Below the pieces are notes generated by a model. The model saw only the letters and a list, made by a program, of their open reading frames with translations. It was not told the origin of the DNA and made no database searches. Positions 1 through 8,440 of a stretch of 64,000 nucleotides of DNA are shown in pieces. Where the stretch lies: the NCBI RefSeq assembly GCF_947648125.1, contig NZ_CANSMR010000001.1, forward strand, positions 682,001 through 746,000, in the 5' to 3' direction. Numbering within the stretch: the first letter of the stretch is position 1; each line of letters opens with the position of its first letter. The position numbers and the translations under genes were made by a program. This DNA is from an uncultured Bradyrhizobium sp. (GTDB taxonomy: Bacteria; Pseudomonadota; Alphaproteobacteria; Rhizobiales; Xanthobacteraceae).

Positions 1-178
1 CATCGGCCATCTCGGCGAATGCAATGAGCTGACGCTGCTCGGCGCGCTCACCGGCGTCGAGATGGGATTGTCGGTTGCCGGCGTGCCGCACCGCTCGGGC
101 GGCGTCGAGGCGGCGATGCGGCTGCTGGAGCAGCGCGATCAACGCAACGCGTCGCATCTGAAGGTGGTCGGTACCTAA
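1..178 (+). CDS. class V aminotransferase, C-terminal fragment (5' end outside window)
   Basis: Only the last 58 residues are visible, read from base 2 to the TAA at 176-178. The tail IGHLGECNELTLLGAL..HRSGGVEAAMRLL closely parallels the end of the complete aminotransferase at 2209-3405 (IGHIGHFNDLMLMGTL..HRSGGVLAAMEVL), so it is a paralog of that alanine/serine-glyoxylate-type PLP enzyme. The PLP lysine and substrate residues lie outside the window, so substrate cannot be judged. It precedes an MFS permease by 67 bases, which may be co-transcribed. Confidence 0.85.
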   Translation, partial: IGHLGECNELTLLGALTGVEMGLSVAGVPHRSGGVEAAMRLLEQRDQRNASHLKVVGT

Positions 179-245
179 GCGCCGACCAACGGCATACCGC
201 ACGCCAACGGCTCAGAAAAATCGCGGATCTAGGGAGGGGAGGGAT

Positions 246-1529
246 ATGAGGCTTCGGTTCAAGGCCACGCATGTCGTGTTGGCCATGCTCTGCGTGATGT
301 ACTTCATCACCTATGTCGACCGCGTCAACATCGGCACCGCGGCCAGCGAGATCCAGAAGGAGCTCGGTCTGTCGAACACCGAGCTCGGCCTGGTGTTCTC
401 GGCCTTCGCTTATCCGTATCTGCTGTTCCAGGTGATCGGCGGTTGGGTCGGCGATCGCTTCGGGCCGCGCCAGACCTTGTTCTGGTGCGGCATGATCTGG
501 GCTGCGGCGACCATCATGACCGGCTTTGTCCATGGTCTTGCCGCGCTGTTCATCGCGCGCTTCGCGCTCGGGTTCGGCGAAGGCGCGACGTTCCCGACCG
601 CGACCCGCGCCATGCAGTACTGGACGCCCGCGAACCGCCGCGGCTTCGCGCAGGGCCTGACACACGCCTTCGCACGGCTCGGCAACGCAGTGACCCCGCC
701 GGTGGTCGCGCTGCTGATCCTCTGGCTGACATGGCGCGGCGCCTTCGTCGTGCTCGGCGTTGTCAGTCTGATCTGGGGTGTCGCGTGGGTCTGGTACTTC
801 CGCAACGAGCCGGGCGACCATGGCTCCATCACCGCGGCCGAGCTTGCGACCTTGCCGCCGCGGCCGCAGGGCGAGCGGCCGAAAGTGCCGTGGGGACCGC
901 TGTTGCAGCGGATGTGGCCGGTGACGCTGACCTATTTCTGCTACGGCTGGTGCCTGTGGCTCTACCTCAACTGGCTGCCGCTGTTCTTCAAGAACAACTA
1001 CAGCCTCGATCTGAAGAACTCGGCGCTGTTCGCATCCGGCGTGTTCTTTGCCGGCGTCGTCGGCGACAGCATCGGCGGCGTCATCTCTGACCGCATCCTC
1101 GAGCGCACGGGCAATGTGCGGCTGGCGCGGCTCAGCGTCACGATCGTGGGATTTGCCGGCGCGCTGCTCTCGCTGATGCCGATCCTGTTCGTTCACGACA
1201 TCACGGTGGTCGCGCTCTGCCTGTCGGCCGGCTTCTTCTGCGCCGAGCTCGTGATCGGCCCGATGTGGTCGATCCCGATGGACATCGCGCCGAAATATTC
1301 CGGCACGGCGGCTGGGCTCATGAACACCGGCTCGGCGTTTGCGGCGATCGTCTCGCCGCTGGTTGCCGGCTTCGTCATCGACGCCACCGGCAACTGGTAC
1401 CTGCCGTTCCTGATGTCGATGGGCCTCTTGCTGCTCGGCGGTTTCTCGGCGTTCCTGATGCACCCCGAGCGTCCGTTCGAAGAGGCGAGCGAACTGGCGA
1501 CGACGGGGAAGGTGGTGGCCGCCGAATGA
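246..1529 (+). CDS. MFS transporter, anion:cation symporter (ACS)-like
   Basis: A 427-residue inner-membrane permease with about 12 hydrophobic segments, the usual MFS size. The N-terminal segment ends in YFITYVDRVNIGTAA, and the loop after TM2 carries the MFS signature GGWVGDRFGPRQ at residues 66-77. Both are typical of the ACS group that takes up organic anions such as glucarate, tartrate or phthalate. A strong Shine-Dalgarno (agggagggga, 231-240) precedes the ATG. It stands between two class V aminotransferase paralogs, so a small amino or keto acid substrate is reasonable, but this is inference from context. Confidence 0.9.
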   Translation: MRLRFKATHVVLAMLCVMYFITYVDRVNIGTAASEIQKELGLSNTELGLVFSAFAYPYLLFQVIGGWVGDRFGPRQTLFWCGMIWAAATIMTGFVHGLAALFIARFALGFGEGATFPTATRAMQYWTPANRRGFAQGLTHAFARLGNAVTPPVVALLILWLTWRGAFVVLGVVSLIWGVAWVWYFRNEPGDHGSITAAELATLPPRPQGERPKVPWGPLLQRMWPVTLTYFCYGWCLWLYLNWLPLFFKNNYSLDLKNSALFASGVFFAGVVGDSIGGVISDRILERTGNVRLARLSVTIVGFAGALLSLMPILFVHDITVVALCLSAGFFCAELVIGPMWSIPMDIAPKYSGTAAGLMNTGSAFAAIVSPLVAGFVIDATGNWYLPFLMSMGLLLLGGFSAFLMHPERPFEEASELATTGKVVAAE

Positions 1530-1652
1530 GCGGCTGCCGGCCTCGGCGGAGCGCCGTCAGATATGCATGACGGCCCCCCGCCGGGAGGAGAACAAACCCG
1601 GCGAAAATGGTGACATGGATGCGATCTTGAAGAGAGGTCGGGAGGTTTGAGC

Positions 1653-2054
1653 TTGGGTATGCTTCGCGGCGGCTGCCATTGCGGTGAGATCAGGTTCGAA
1701 ATCCCCGATCAGGCGGCTTTCAGTACCGTCTGCCATTGCCACGATTGTCGTAAGCAATCTGGCGCGCCGATGCTGGCATGGGCAATGGTCCCGCGGGCCG
1801 CGGTCTCGATCCAGGGGAAGCCGAAGCTTTATTCGTCTTCAGAGAACGGCCAGCGCTCGTTCTGCCCGGCATGCGGCGCGGGGCTGTTCTTCAGCAACGG
1901 AATTCTCGACCAGATGGGCATGATGCAGGTCAGGATCGCCGCGCTTGACGATCCGAATGCGATCGCGCCCAGGGTTCAGGTGCAGACGGCCGAACGCGTC
2001 GGATGGGTGGGTTCGCTTCACGATCTTCCGGCCTTCGAGCGCTTCCCGGGCTGA
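1653..2054 (+). CDS. GFA / CENP-V-fold protein (putative glutathione-dependent formaldehyde-activating type)
   Basis: A small cytoplasmic zinc protein of about 133 residues. It shows the family pattern of paired cysteines: GGCHCGEIRFEI at the N-terminus, CHCHDCRKQSGA about residues 27-38, and FCPACGAGLFF near residue 75. These cysteines bind two zinc ions in Gfa-type proteins. The family name comes from S-hydroxymethylglutathione formation in Paracoccus, but most members have no proven substrate. Start choice: ggagg at 1641-1645 is only one base from a TTG at 1647, seven bases from a TTG at 1653 and thirteen from an ATG at 1659. I prefer 1653, with 1659 possible. It appears monocistronic. Confidence 0.85.
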   Translation: MGMLRGGCHCGEIRFEIPDQAAFSTVCHCHDCRKQSGAPMLAWAMVPRAAVSIQGKPKLYSSSENGQRSFCPACGAGLFFSNGILDQMGMMQVRIAALDDPNAIAPRVQVQTAERVGWVGSLHDLPAFERFPG

Positions 2055-2208
2055 ATGTGCGGGATCGGACGTCGGGTCAACTCACTGAGCTATCTCAAGA
2101 AAGGTTAAGCCATGTGGGCCGTTATGGGCTGATATGGTTGGCTTCAATTTCCGGATAGTGATATGCGAGCGGCTCACCACGACCAAGACAAGACCGGGAA
2201 AGACGCTC

Positions 2209-3405
2209 ATGACCGTGCATACTGGAAGGCATTTTCTGCAGATTCCGGGACCGACCAACGTGCCGGACCGGGTGCTGCGGGCGATGGACATGCCGACCAT
2301 GGACCATCGCGGTGCCGAATTCGCCGAGATCGGCTTTGCCGTGCTTTCTGCGATGCAGCGTGTGTTCCGCACCAAGCAGCCCGTGATCATCTACCCCTCG
2401 TCGGGGACCGGCGCCTGGGAGGCCGCGATCGTCAACACGCTGCAGCCGGGCGACAAGGTTCTGATGTGCGAGACCGGCCAGTTCGCGGTGCTGTGGCACG
2501 GCATCGCCGACAAGTTCAAGCTCGACGTCGATTTCATTCCGGGTGACTGGCGCCACGGCGCCGACCTCGAGCAGATCGAAGCAAGGCTTGCCGCCGACAA
2601 GGCGCACAAGATCAAGGCGGTGTGCGTGGTCCATAACGAGACTTCGACCGCCTGCGTCACCTATCCGCTTAACGTCCGCAAGATCCTCGACACTTTGAAG
2701 CATCCCGCCCTCTTGATGGTCGACACCATCTCCGGCCTCGGCTCGCTCGAATATGAGCACGATGCCTGGGGCATCGACGTCTCGATCGCCGGCTCCCAGA
2801 AGGGGCTGATGCTGCCGCCCGGTCTCGGCTTCAACGCTGTGTCGGAGAAGGCGCTTGCCGTGGCCAAGGCCAATCCGGGGATGCGCTCCTATTGGGATTG
2901 GCAGGAGGTCATCAACATCAACAAGGCCGGCACCTGGCCGTATACGCCCGCGACCAACCTGCTGTTCGGTCTGCGCGAGGCCGTGAAGATGCTGGAGGAG
3001 GAGGGGCTGGACAACGTCTTCGCCCGCCACAAGCGCCACAGCGAAGCGACGCGCGCCGCCATCAAGGTCTGGGGGCTGGAGACGCAGTGTCAGGAACAGG
3101 GCGCGCATTCGCCGGCGTTGACCGCGGTGCGGGTGCCTGACGGCCACGATGCCGACCACTTCCGCAAGGTCGTGCTCGAGAATTTCGACATGTCGCTCGG
3201 CACCGGCCTCAACAAGGTCAAGGGCAAGGTGTTCCGGATCGGACATATCGGCCACTTCAACGATTTGATGCTGATGGGCACGCTGTCCGGCGTCGAGATG
3301 GGTCTCGATCTCGCCAAGGTGGCGCATCGCAGTGGCGGTGTGCTGGCGGCGATGGAAGTTCTGAAGGGGCGTGACGCCGCGCAGGCGTCGAAAGCCGTTG
3401 CTTGA
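2209..3405 (+). CDS. class V PLP aminotransferase, serine-glyoxylate / alanine-glyoxylate type
   Basis: A 398-residue fold-type I PLP enzyme, full length for the family. Visible features are the N-terminal substrate loop PGPTNVPDRVL (13-23), the PLP phosphate-binding turn SSGTGAWEA (64-72), Asp172 in LLMVDTISGLGS, which pairs with the pyridine nitrogen, and the Schiff-base Lys198 in AGSQKGLMLPPG. The family transfers amino groups between serine or alanine and glyoxylate in C2/C1 metabolism. The ATG at 2209 is chosen because homologous sequence starts there; the reading frame is open upstream to 2134 without similarity. Followed 46 bases later by a crotonase-fold gene. The tail of a paralog lies at 1-178. 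Confidence 0.9.
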   Translation: MTVHTGRHFLQIPGPTNVPDRVLRAMDMPTMDHRGAEFAEIGFAVLSAMQRVFRTKQPVIIYPSSGTGAWEAAIVNTLQPGDKVLMCETGQFAVLWHGIADKFKLDVDFIPGDWRHGADLEQIEARLAADKAHKIKAVCVVHNETSTACVTYPLNVRKILDTLKHPALLMVDTISGLGSLEYEHDAWGIDVSIAGSQKGLMLPPGLGFNAVSEKALAVAKANPGMRSYWDWQEVININKAGTWPYTPATNLLFGLREAVKMLEEEGLDNVFARHKRHSEATRAAIKVWGLETQCQEQGAHSPALTAVRVPDGHDADHFRKVVLENFDMSLGTGLNKVKGKVFRIGHIGHFNDLMLMGTLSGVEMGLDLAKVAHRSGGVLAAMEVLKGRDAAQASKAVA

Positions 3406-3451
3406 GCAGACTGGCCTGAAATCTTATCGCAAAGAACAGAAAGAGCGAGAC

Positions 3452-4249
3452 ATGAACGCGCCTGTCGCACCGACCGAAGACCTGATCTACTCCGTCGCGG
3501 ACGGGATCGCGCGCATCACGTTCAACCGGCCGCAGGCCCGCAACGCGCTGACGTTTGCGATGTATGAGCAGATGGCCACCATCTGCGAGAACATCAATCA
3601 GGATCGCTCCATCAAGGCGCTGATCCTGACCGGTGCCGGCGAGAAGGCGTTCGCCTCCGGCACCGACATCTCGCAGTTCCGGGCGTTCAAGACGGCGCAG
3701 GATGCGCTGGATTATGAGGCGCGGATCGACCGCGTGCTGGGAACGCTCGAACAGTGCCGCGTGCCTGTCATCGCGGCGATCGCCGGCGCCTGCACCGGCG
3801 GGGGCGCCGGCATCGCCGCATGCTGCGACATCCGCATCGGCACCGAAGCGACCCGGATCGGCTTCCCGATCGCACGTACGCTCGGCAATTGCCTGTCGAT
3901 GTCCAACATCTCGCGGCTGGTGTCGCTGGTCGGTCCGGCACGCACCAAGGATCTGATCTTCAAGGCGCGTCTGGTCGAGGCGCCCGAAGCGCTGGCGCTC
4001 GGGCTGCTGAACGAAGTCGTCCCCGACATGGAAACCTTGCAACGCCGTGCCACCGAGACCGCGCAGCTCGTGGCCGGCCATGCGCCGATCACGATAGAGG
4101 TGACCAAGGAAGCGGTCCGCCGCATCCGCCGCACCCTGTCGCGCGACGAGGGCGAAGACCTGATCCTGCGCGCCTATATGAGCGAGGATTTCCGCGAGGG
4201 CATGGACGCCTTCCTCAACAAGCGCGCGCCGAACTTCAAGGGCAAGTAG
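3452..4249 (+). CDS. crotonase-fold protein annotated as enoyl-CoA hydratase/isomerase, catalytic glutamates absent
   Basis: A 265-residue crotonase-superfamily protein that would bind an acyl-CoA thioester. It has the N-terminal ITFNRPQARNAL (22-33), the oxyanion-hole segment AFASGTDISQF (67-77) and GACTGGGAGIAACCDIRI (112-129). The positions of the two hydratase glutamates of rat crotonase (Glu144 and Glu164) are Gly120 and Ile140 here, so water addition to a 2-enoyl-CoA is unlikely. Decarboxylase, dehalogenase, isomerase or lyase activity is more plausible. Start at ATG 3452 behind agaaagagcgag. Probably an operon with the upstream aminotransferase, suggesting an amino- or keto-acid degradation route. 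Confidence 0.85.
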   Translation: MNAPVAPTEDLIYSVADGIARITFNRPQARNALTFAMYEQMATICENINQDRSIKALILTGAGEKAFASGTDISQFRAFKTAQDALDYEARIDRVLGTLEQCRVPVIAAIAGACTGGGAGIAACCDIRIGTEATRIGFPIARTLGNCLSMSNISRLVSLVGPARTKDLIFKARLVEAPEALALGLLNEVVPDMETLQRRATETAQLVAGHAPITIEVTKEAVRRIRRTLSRDEGEDLILRAYMSEDFREGMDAFLNKRAPNFKGK

Positions 4250-4322
4250 CGGCGGCGAGTTGGCTCAAGGCGCGGGGGGCTCTCCGTCGTCATTCCGGGG
4301 CGAGCTATGTCGCAACCACCGC

Positions 4323-4425
4323 TGTCATCGCCCGGCTGACCGGGCGATCCAGTACGCCGCGGCCCATCGGTTCAATAACGACTGCCACCGGAATACTGGA
4401 TCGCCCGGTCAGCCGGGCGATGACA
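4323..4425. repeat. perfect 32-bp inverted repeat, each arm itself a hairpin
   Basis: The 339-base gap 4250-4588 has no convincing gene. Bases 4323-4354 and 4394-4425 are exact reverse complements over 32 bases, separated by 39 bases. Each arm also contains the small palindrome ATCGCCCGG-CTGA-CCGGGCGAT, so nested stems can form. This resembles dispersed extragenic palindromes of the Bradyrhizobium group rather than an insertion sequence, because there is no transposase or room for one. It could act as a transcription barrier between the crotonase gene and tctC. Confidence 0.85.
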
Positions 4426-4588
4426 CCGTTTGTCAATGCGAGCAGAGCAACGACACTCACCTCATTCCAAAGTCATACGCCATGCGGCAGTTCGGCGGCT
4501 TGAACTCACCTGCATTCTCGGCACAATGACGCCAACCCGCCACCGCAACGGTTTTACCAAGCCGAACAAATAGATAGGGAAGAAGAAC

Positions 4589-5575
4589 GTGGGACAGATT
4601 GTGAAAGCCACGGCTGCCATCGCGGCCTTGCTGCTGAGCGCGCCGGCCTTCGCCGGCTGGGAGCCGAGCAAGCCGGTCGAGATCGTGGTTGCGGCGGGCG
4701 CCGGCGGCGCATCCGACCAGATGGCGCGCATGATGCAGGCGGCGATCCAGAAGAACAATCTGATGAAGCAGCCGATGGTGGTCTCGCTGAAGGGCGGCGC
4801 GTCGGGTGCGGAAGCGCTGATGTACATGAAGTCCAGCGAGGGCGATCCCAACAAGGTGCTGATCGCCTATTCGCTGATCTACATGCTGCCGCTGTCGGCC
4901 AAGATTCCGTTCAACTGGCGCGACCTGACGCCGGTGTCGGTGATCGCGCTCGACCAGTTCGTGCTGTGGGACAATGCGTCGGGCCCCAAGACCGTCAAGG
5001 ATTTCATCGCGGCCGCCAAGGCGGCGAGCGCGCCGTTCAAGATGGGCGGTACCGGCTCCAAGCGCGAAGATCATGTCCTGACTGTCTTTATGGAGCAGAA
5101 GACCGGCGCGAAATTCTCCTATCTGCCCTACAAGTCCGGCGGCGAGGCTGCGACCCAACTGGTCGGCGGCCACACCGAGTCCAACGTCAACAATCCCAGT
5201 GAAAACCTCGAGGTCTGGCGCGCCGGGCAGGTCCGCGCGCTCTGCGTGTTCGACAAGGAGCGCATCTCCTACAAGACCAAGGTCACCGACACGCAATCCT
5301 GGAACGATATCCCGACCTGCAAGGAAGAGGGGCTGGACGTGCAGTATCTGATGCTGCGCGCGATGTTCCTGCCGGGCAAGGTCACGCAGGAGCAGCAGGC
5401 GTTCTATGTCGACCTGTTCCAGAAGGTGACGCAGACGGCTGAGTACAAGGACTACATGGAGAAGCAGGCCTTGAAGCCGATCTTCCTCACCGGCAAGGAC
5501 ATGGTCGAGTTCCTCGAGGATGACGACAAGCAGAATGCCTCGCTGATGAACGCCGCGGGCTTTGTTGCGAAATAG
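4589..5575 (+). CDS. tctC: TTT transporter periplasmic binding protein (TctC/Bug family)
   Basis: A 328-residue periplasmic solute receptor. The N-terminus is a classical Sec signal peptide (KATAAIAALLLSAPAFA) with probable cleavage after AFA at about residue 22, followed by WEPSKPVEIVVAAGAGGASD, the usual first strand of Bug-type receptors that deliver carboxylates to the TctAB membrane pair. The start is a GTG at 4589, supported by agggaagaag upstream and by the signal peptide. The cognate tctB and tctA are present but lie 2.2 kb downstream, with two methylthioadenosine-salvage genes in between. The ligand cannot be read from sequence. Confidence 0.9.
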   Translation: MGQIVKATAAIAALLLSAPAFAGWEPSKPVEIVVAAGAGGASDQMARMMQAAIQKNNLMKQPMVVSLKGGASGAEALMYMKSSEGDPNKVLIAYSLIYMLPLSAKIPFNWRDLTPVSVIALDQFVLWDNASGPKTVKDFIAAAKAASAPFKMGGTGSKREDHVLTVFMEQKTGAKFSYLPYKSGGEAATQLVGGHTESNVNNPSENLEVWRAGQVRALCVFDKERISYKTKVTDTQSWNDIPTCKEEGLDVQYLMLRAMFLPGKVTQEQQAFYVDLFQKVTQTAEYKDYMEKQALKPIFLTGKDMVEFLEDDDKQNASLMNAAGFVAK

Positions 5576-5726
5576 CGGTCGCGGTTTTGCTTACCCTCTC
5601 GCCGGAATAGGCTTGCAAGCGGCAGCGGCGCAGTGATTATTGCGCCGCAGTATGGCCGAACGTCCGGCGAGCCCGATCGGGCTGGGTCACCCCTCCGTCG
5701 CCGTTGCGGGACCGCATGGAGCGATC

Positions 5727-6602
5727 ATGAGCAAAGCCGTGTTGGGGATCATCGGCGGATCCGGCATCTACGATCTGCCGGGCCTGGAAAACGTCCGCGA
5801 AGAAGCCATCGCGAGCCCCTGGGGCGAGCCGTCGGCGCCGCTGCGCCGTGGCGATATGGCTGGATTGCCGATCGTGTTCCTGCCGCGGCACGGCCCGGGA
5901 CACGCGCTGTCGCCGTCCGACATCAATTATCGCGCCAATATCGACGTCCTGAAGCGGGCCGGGGTCACCGACCTGGTCGCGCTGTCCGCGTGCGGCTCGT
6001 TCAAGGAAGAGCTGCCGCCGGGCACGTTTGTGCTGGTCGACCAGTTCGTCGATCGCACCCACAAGCGCGAGAGTTCGTTCTTCGGCAAGGGCTGCGTCGC
6101 GCATGTGTCGATGGCGCATCCGGTCTCGCCGTTGCTGGTGAAGCATCTCGCCACCGCTGCCGAAGCCGAGCGCATCGCGTTCGCGCGCGGCGGCACCTAT
6201 CTCTGCATGGAGGGACCGCAATTCTCCTCGCTCGCCGAAAGCCTGACCTACAAGGCGCAGGGCTATTCGGTGATCGGCATGACCAACATGCCCGAAGCCA
6301 AGCTCGCCCGCGAGGCCGAGATCTGCTACGCCAGCGTGGCGATGGTCACCGATTTCGACTGCTGGCATCCGGCGCATGATGCCGTGACGGTGCAGGATAT
6401 CATCCGGGTGCTGAATTCGAACGCCGAGAAGGCCAAGGCGCTGGTCGCGCGTCTGGCACGGGATTTTCCGCGCGAGCACGAGCCCTGTCCGATCGGCTCG
6501 GATCGCGCGCTGGACACCGCGCTGATCACGGCGCCTACGGCCCGCGATCCGCAGCTGCTTGCCAAGCTCGATGCCGTCGCAGGAAGGATCCTGAGCGCAT
6601 GA
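5727..6602 (+). CDS. mtnP: S-methyl-5'-thioadenosine phosphorylase
   Basis: A 291-residue cytoplasmic enzyme that phosphorolyses 5'-methylthioadenosine to adenine and 5-methylthioribose-1-phosphate. The PNP/MTAP family-2 signatures are clear: [14 protein letters not shown] at residues 7-20, PRHGPGH in the phosphate site, the substrate-site segment [13 protein letters not shown], and TDFDCWHP, matching TDYDCW of MTA phosphorylases and not the purine nucleoside phosphorylase version. The ATG at 5727 is preferred over an in-frame start at 5640 because family similarity begins with [11 protein letters not shown]. The gene ends in a four-base ATGA overlap with mtnA, so the two are translationally coupled. 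Confidence 0.93.
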   Translation: MSKAVLGIIGGSGIYDLPGLENVREEAIASPWGEPSAPLRRGDMAGLPIVFLPRHGPGHALSPSDINYRANIDVLKRAGVTDLVALSACGSFKEELPPGTFVLVDQFVDRTHKRESSFFGKGCVAHVSMAHPVSPLLVKHLATAAEAERIAFARGGTYLCMEGPQFSSLAESLTYKAQGYSVIGMTNMPEAKLAREAEICYASVAMVTDFDCWHPAHDAVTVQDIIRVLNSNAEKAKALVARLARDFPREHEPCPIGSDRALDTALITAPTARDPQLLAKLDAVAGRILSA

Positions 6603-7699
6603 AAGTCGACGGGCGCCATTTTCGCAGCATCTGGCTCGAGTCCGACGGCTGGTCCGTCGGCGCGATCGATCAGCGGCGGCTGCCGCATGAATTCATCGTT
6701 GCGAAGATCACGACGGCTGAGGAGGCCGGCGAGGCCATCAGCTCGATGTTGGTGCGCGGTGCGCCGCTGATCGGCGCGACCGCGGCCTATGGCATGGCGT
6801 TGGCGATGCGCGCCGATTCCTCCGATGCGGCGCTCGACCGGGCCGGCAAGATGCTGGCTGCGACCCGGCCAACCGCGATCAATCTGAAGTGGGCGATCGA
6901 CGAGATGCAACGCGCGCTCGCGCCGCTCGCAGCTTCAGCACGGGCGGAAGCGGCCTATGCCCGCGCCCGCGAGATCGCCGACGAGGACGTCGAGATCAAC
7001 CGTGAGATCGGCCGCCACGGGCTCGGCCTGATCGAAAAAATCGCTGCGACCAAGAAGCCGGGCGAGCCGGTCAACGTGCTGACGCATTGCAATGCTGGCT
7101 GGCTTGCAACCGTCGACTGGGGGACGGCGACATCGCCGATCTACCAGGCGCATGATCGCGGCATTGCGATCCATGTCTGGGTCGACGAGACGCGTCCGCG
7201 CAATCAGGGCGCCTCGCTCACCGCGTGGGAACTCGGTCACCACGGCGTGCCGCACACGGTGATCCCCGACAACACCGGCGGCCATCTGATGCAGCATCGC
7301 ATGGTTGACCTTGCGATCGTCGGGACCGACCGCGTCGCCGCCAATGGCGACGTCTGCAACAAGATCGGGACCTATCTGAAGGCGCTCGCCGCGCACGACA
7401 ACGATGTGCCGTTCTACGTTGCACTGCCGTCGCCGACCATCGACTTTAGTATCGATGATGGCGTCAGGCAGATTCCGATCGAGCAACGCGCCGCCAGTGA
7501 GGTGACGCACCTCACCGGGCGCACGGCGGACGGACGGATCGAGACCGTGCGCGTGGTTCCGGACGGCTCTTCCGTCGCCAATTTCGGCTTCGACGTCACG
7601 CCGGCGCGGCTGGTTACGGGATTGATCACCGAGCGCGGCGTCCTCGGCGCTGATCGTGCTGCGCTTGCGAGCGCATTTCCCGAACGTTCCGGGCGTTAG
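6599..7699 (+). CDS. mtnA: S-methyl-5-thioribose-1-phosphate isomerase
   Basis: A 366-residue eIF2B-like isomerase that converts 5-methylthioribose-1-phosphate, the product of the preceding enzyme, to the ribulose-1-phosphate form. Visible motifs are [16 protein letters not shown] (53-68), [17 protein letters not shown] with the catalytic Cys164, and [19 protein letters not shown] with the catalytic Asp244. Length fits bacterial MtnA. None of the later methionine-salvage genes (mtnB, mtnC, mtnD or an aldolase) is in the window. It overlaps mtnP by four bases and is followed by tctB after 76 bases. Confidence 0.93.
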   Translation: MKVDGRHFRSIWLESDGWSVGAIDQRRLPHEFIVAKITTAEEAGEAISSMLVRGAPLIGATAAYGMALAMRADSSDAALDRAGKMLAATRPTAINLKWAIDEMQRALAPLAASARAEAAYARAREIADEDVEINREIGRHGLGLIEKIAATKKPGEPVNVLTHCNAGWLATVDWGTATSPIYQAHDRGIAIHVWVDETRPRNQGASLTAWELGHHGVPHTVIPDNTGGHLMQHRMVDLAIVGTDRVAANGDVCNKIGTYLKALAAHDNDVPFYVALPSPTIDFSIDDGVRQIPIEQRAASEVTHLTGRTADGRIETVRVVPDGSSVANFGFDVTPARLVTGLITERGVLGADRAALASAFPERSGR

Positions 7700-7775
7700 C
7701 TGAAGGCTGCATTGACGGTGATTGGTTCAGCACGCTATCCCAATCGTTGCCCTCGCAACCCAGACCGTCCAATCC

Positions 7776-8318
7776 ATGTCCAATACCGAACTTGAGATCG
7801 TCGTCGACGATCCGACCGCGCCTGAAGAGAACTCGCCCGCCGTCGTCTCTACCGGCGTCGTCGATGTCATCGTCTCGCTGCTGCTGCTTGCGCTCGCATT
7901 GGTGCTCGGTTGGGACAATTGGCGGACCGGCGCATCGTGGGACTCGACCGGGCCGCAGCCGGGCTATTTTCCGTTCTATCTCTCGGTGATTCTCGGCGCC
8001 GCCAGCCTCTATGGCCTCGGCGCCGCCTTCGTCTCGCGCCGGGAAGCCGCCGAGACCTTCGTCACCCGCGCCCAGTTTCGCCGGGTGATGGCGGTGTTCG
8101 TGCCGACATTCCTGTTCTGCCTCGCCACCCAATATCTCGGCCTCTATGTCGCGAGCTTTCTCCTGATCGCGGGCTTCATGCGCCTCGTCGGCAAGATCGC
8201 GCTGTGGAAGTCGCTGCTCACCGCCTTCATCTTCACCGCCGCGATGTTCGTGACCTTCGACATCGCATTCGACGTCATCATGCCGAAGGGGCCGCTCGAA
8301 GCGGCCTTCGGCTACTGA
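7776..8318 (+). CDS. tctB: TTT transporter small membrane subunit TctB
   Basis: A 180-residue inner-membrane protein with a polar N-terminal tail of about 24 residues and four hydrophobic segments (about 26-43, 60-80, 99-135 as a pair, and 145-165). It has the PGYFPFYLSVILG element typical of TctB. With TctA it forms the ion-coupled membrane part of a tripartite tricarboxylate transporter that takes ligand from TctC. The ATG at 7776 is preferred over an in-frame TTG at 7722, whose extra residues have no counterpart in the family. tctA follows after a 122-base gap filled by a repeat element. Confidence 0.85.
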   Translation: MSNTELEIVVDDPTAPEENSPAVVSTGVVDVIVSLLLLALALVLGWDNWRTGASWDSTGPQPGYFPFYLSVILGAASLYGLGAAFVSRREAAETFVTRAQFRRVMAVFVPTFLFCLATQYLGLYVASFLLIAGFMRLVGKIALWKSLLTAFIFTAAMFVTFDIAFDVIMPKGPLEAAFGY

Positions 8319-8319
8319 A

Positions 8320-8419
8320 GCATGATCCGGAAAAGTGTGATGCGGTTTTCCGAAAAGATCATGCTCAAACAAGGAGCTAAAGCGCGATGACAATTCGACC
8401 TCATTTCATCGCGCTTTAG
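8320..8419. repeat. two-hairpin intergenic mosaic element (RIME-like)
   Basis: This element fills the gap between tctB and tctA. The first hairpin pairs GCATGATC (8320-8327) with GATCATGC (8357-8364) and CGGAAAA (8328-8334) with TTTTCCG (8346-8352). The second pairs CTAAAGCGCGATGA (8377-8390) with TCATCGCGCTTTAG (8406-8419), a perfect 14-base stem. I recognise this unit as a frequent intergenic repeat of Bradyrhizobium and other rhizobia. In the transcript it could lower tctA expression or protect the upstream message. Confidence 0.8.
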
Positions 8420-8440
8420 TAACCGACGGGATTTCGAGAC

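Noticed and set aside
48-1463. 471-codon minus-strand frame opposite the MFS gene
   Set aside because: Very low hydrophobicity, no motif, and exactly antisense to a clear 12-segment permease.
4260-4529. Open frame across the 4250-4588 gap
   Set aside because: It runs through both arms of the inverted repeat and has no ribosome site or family similarity.
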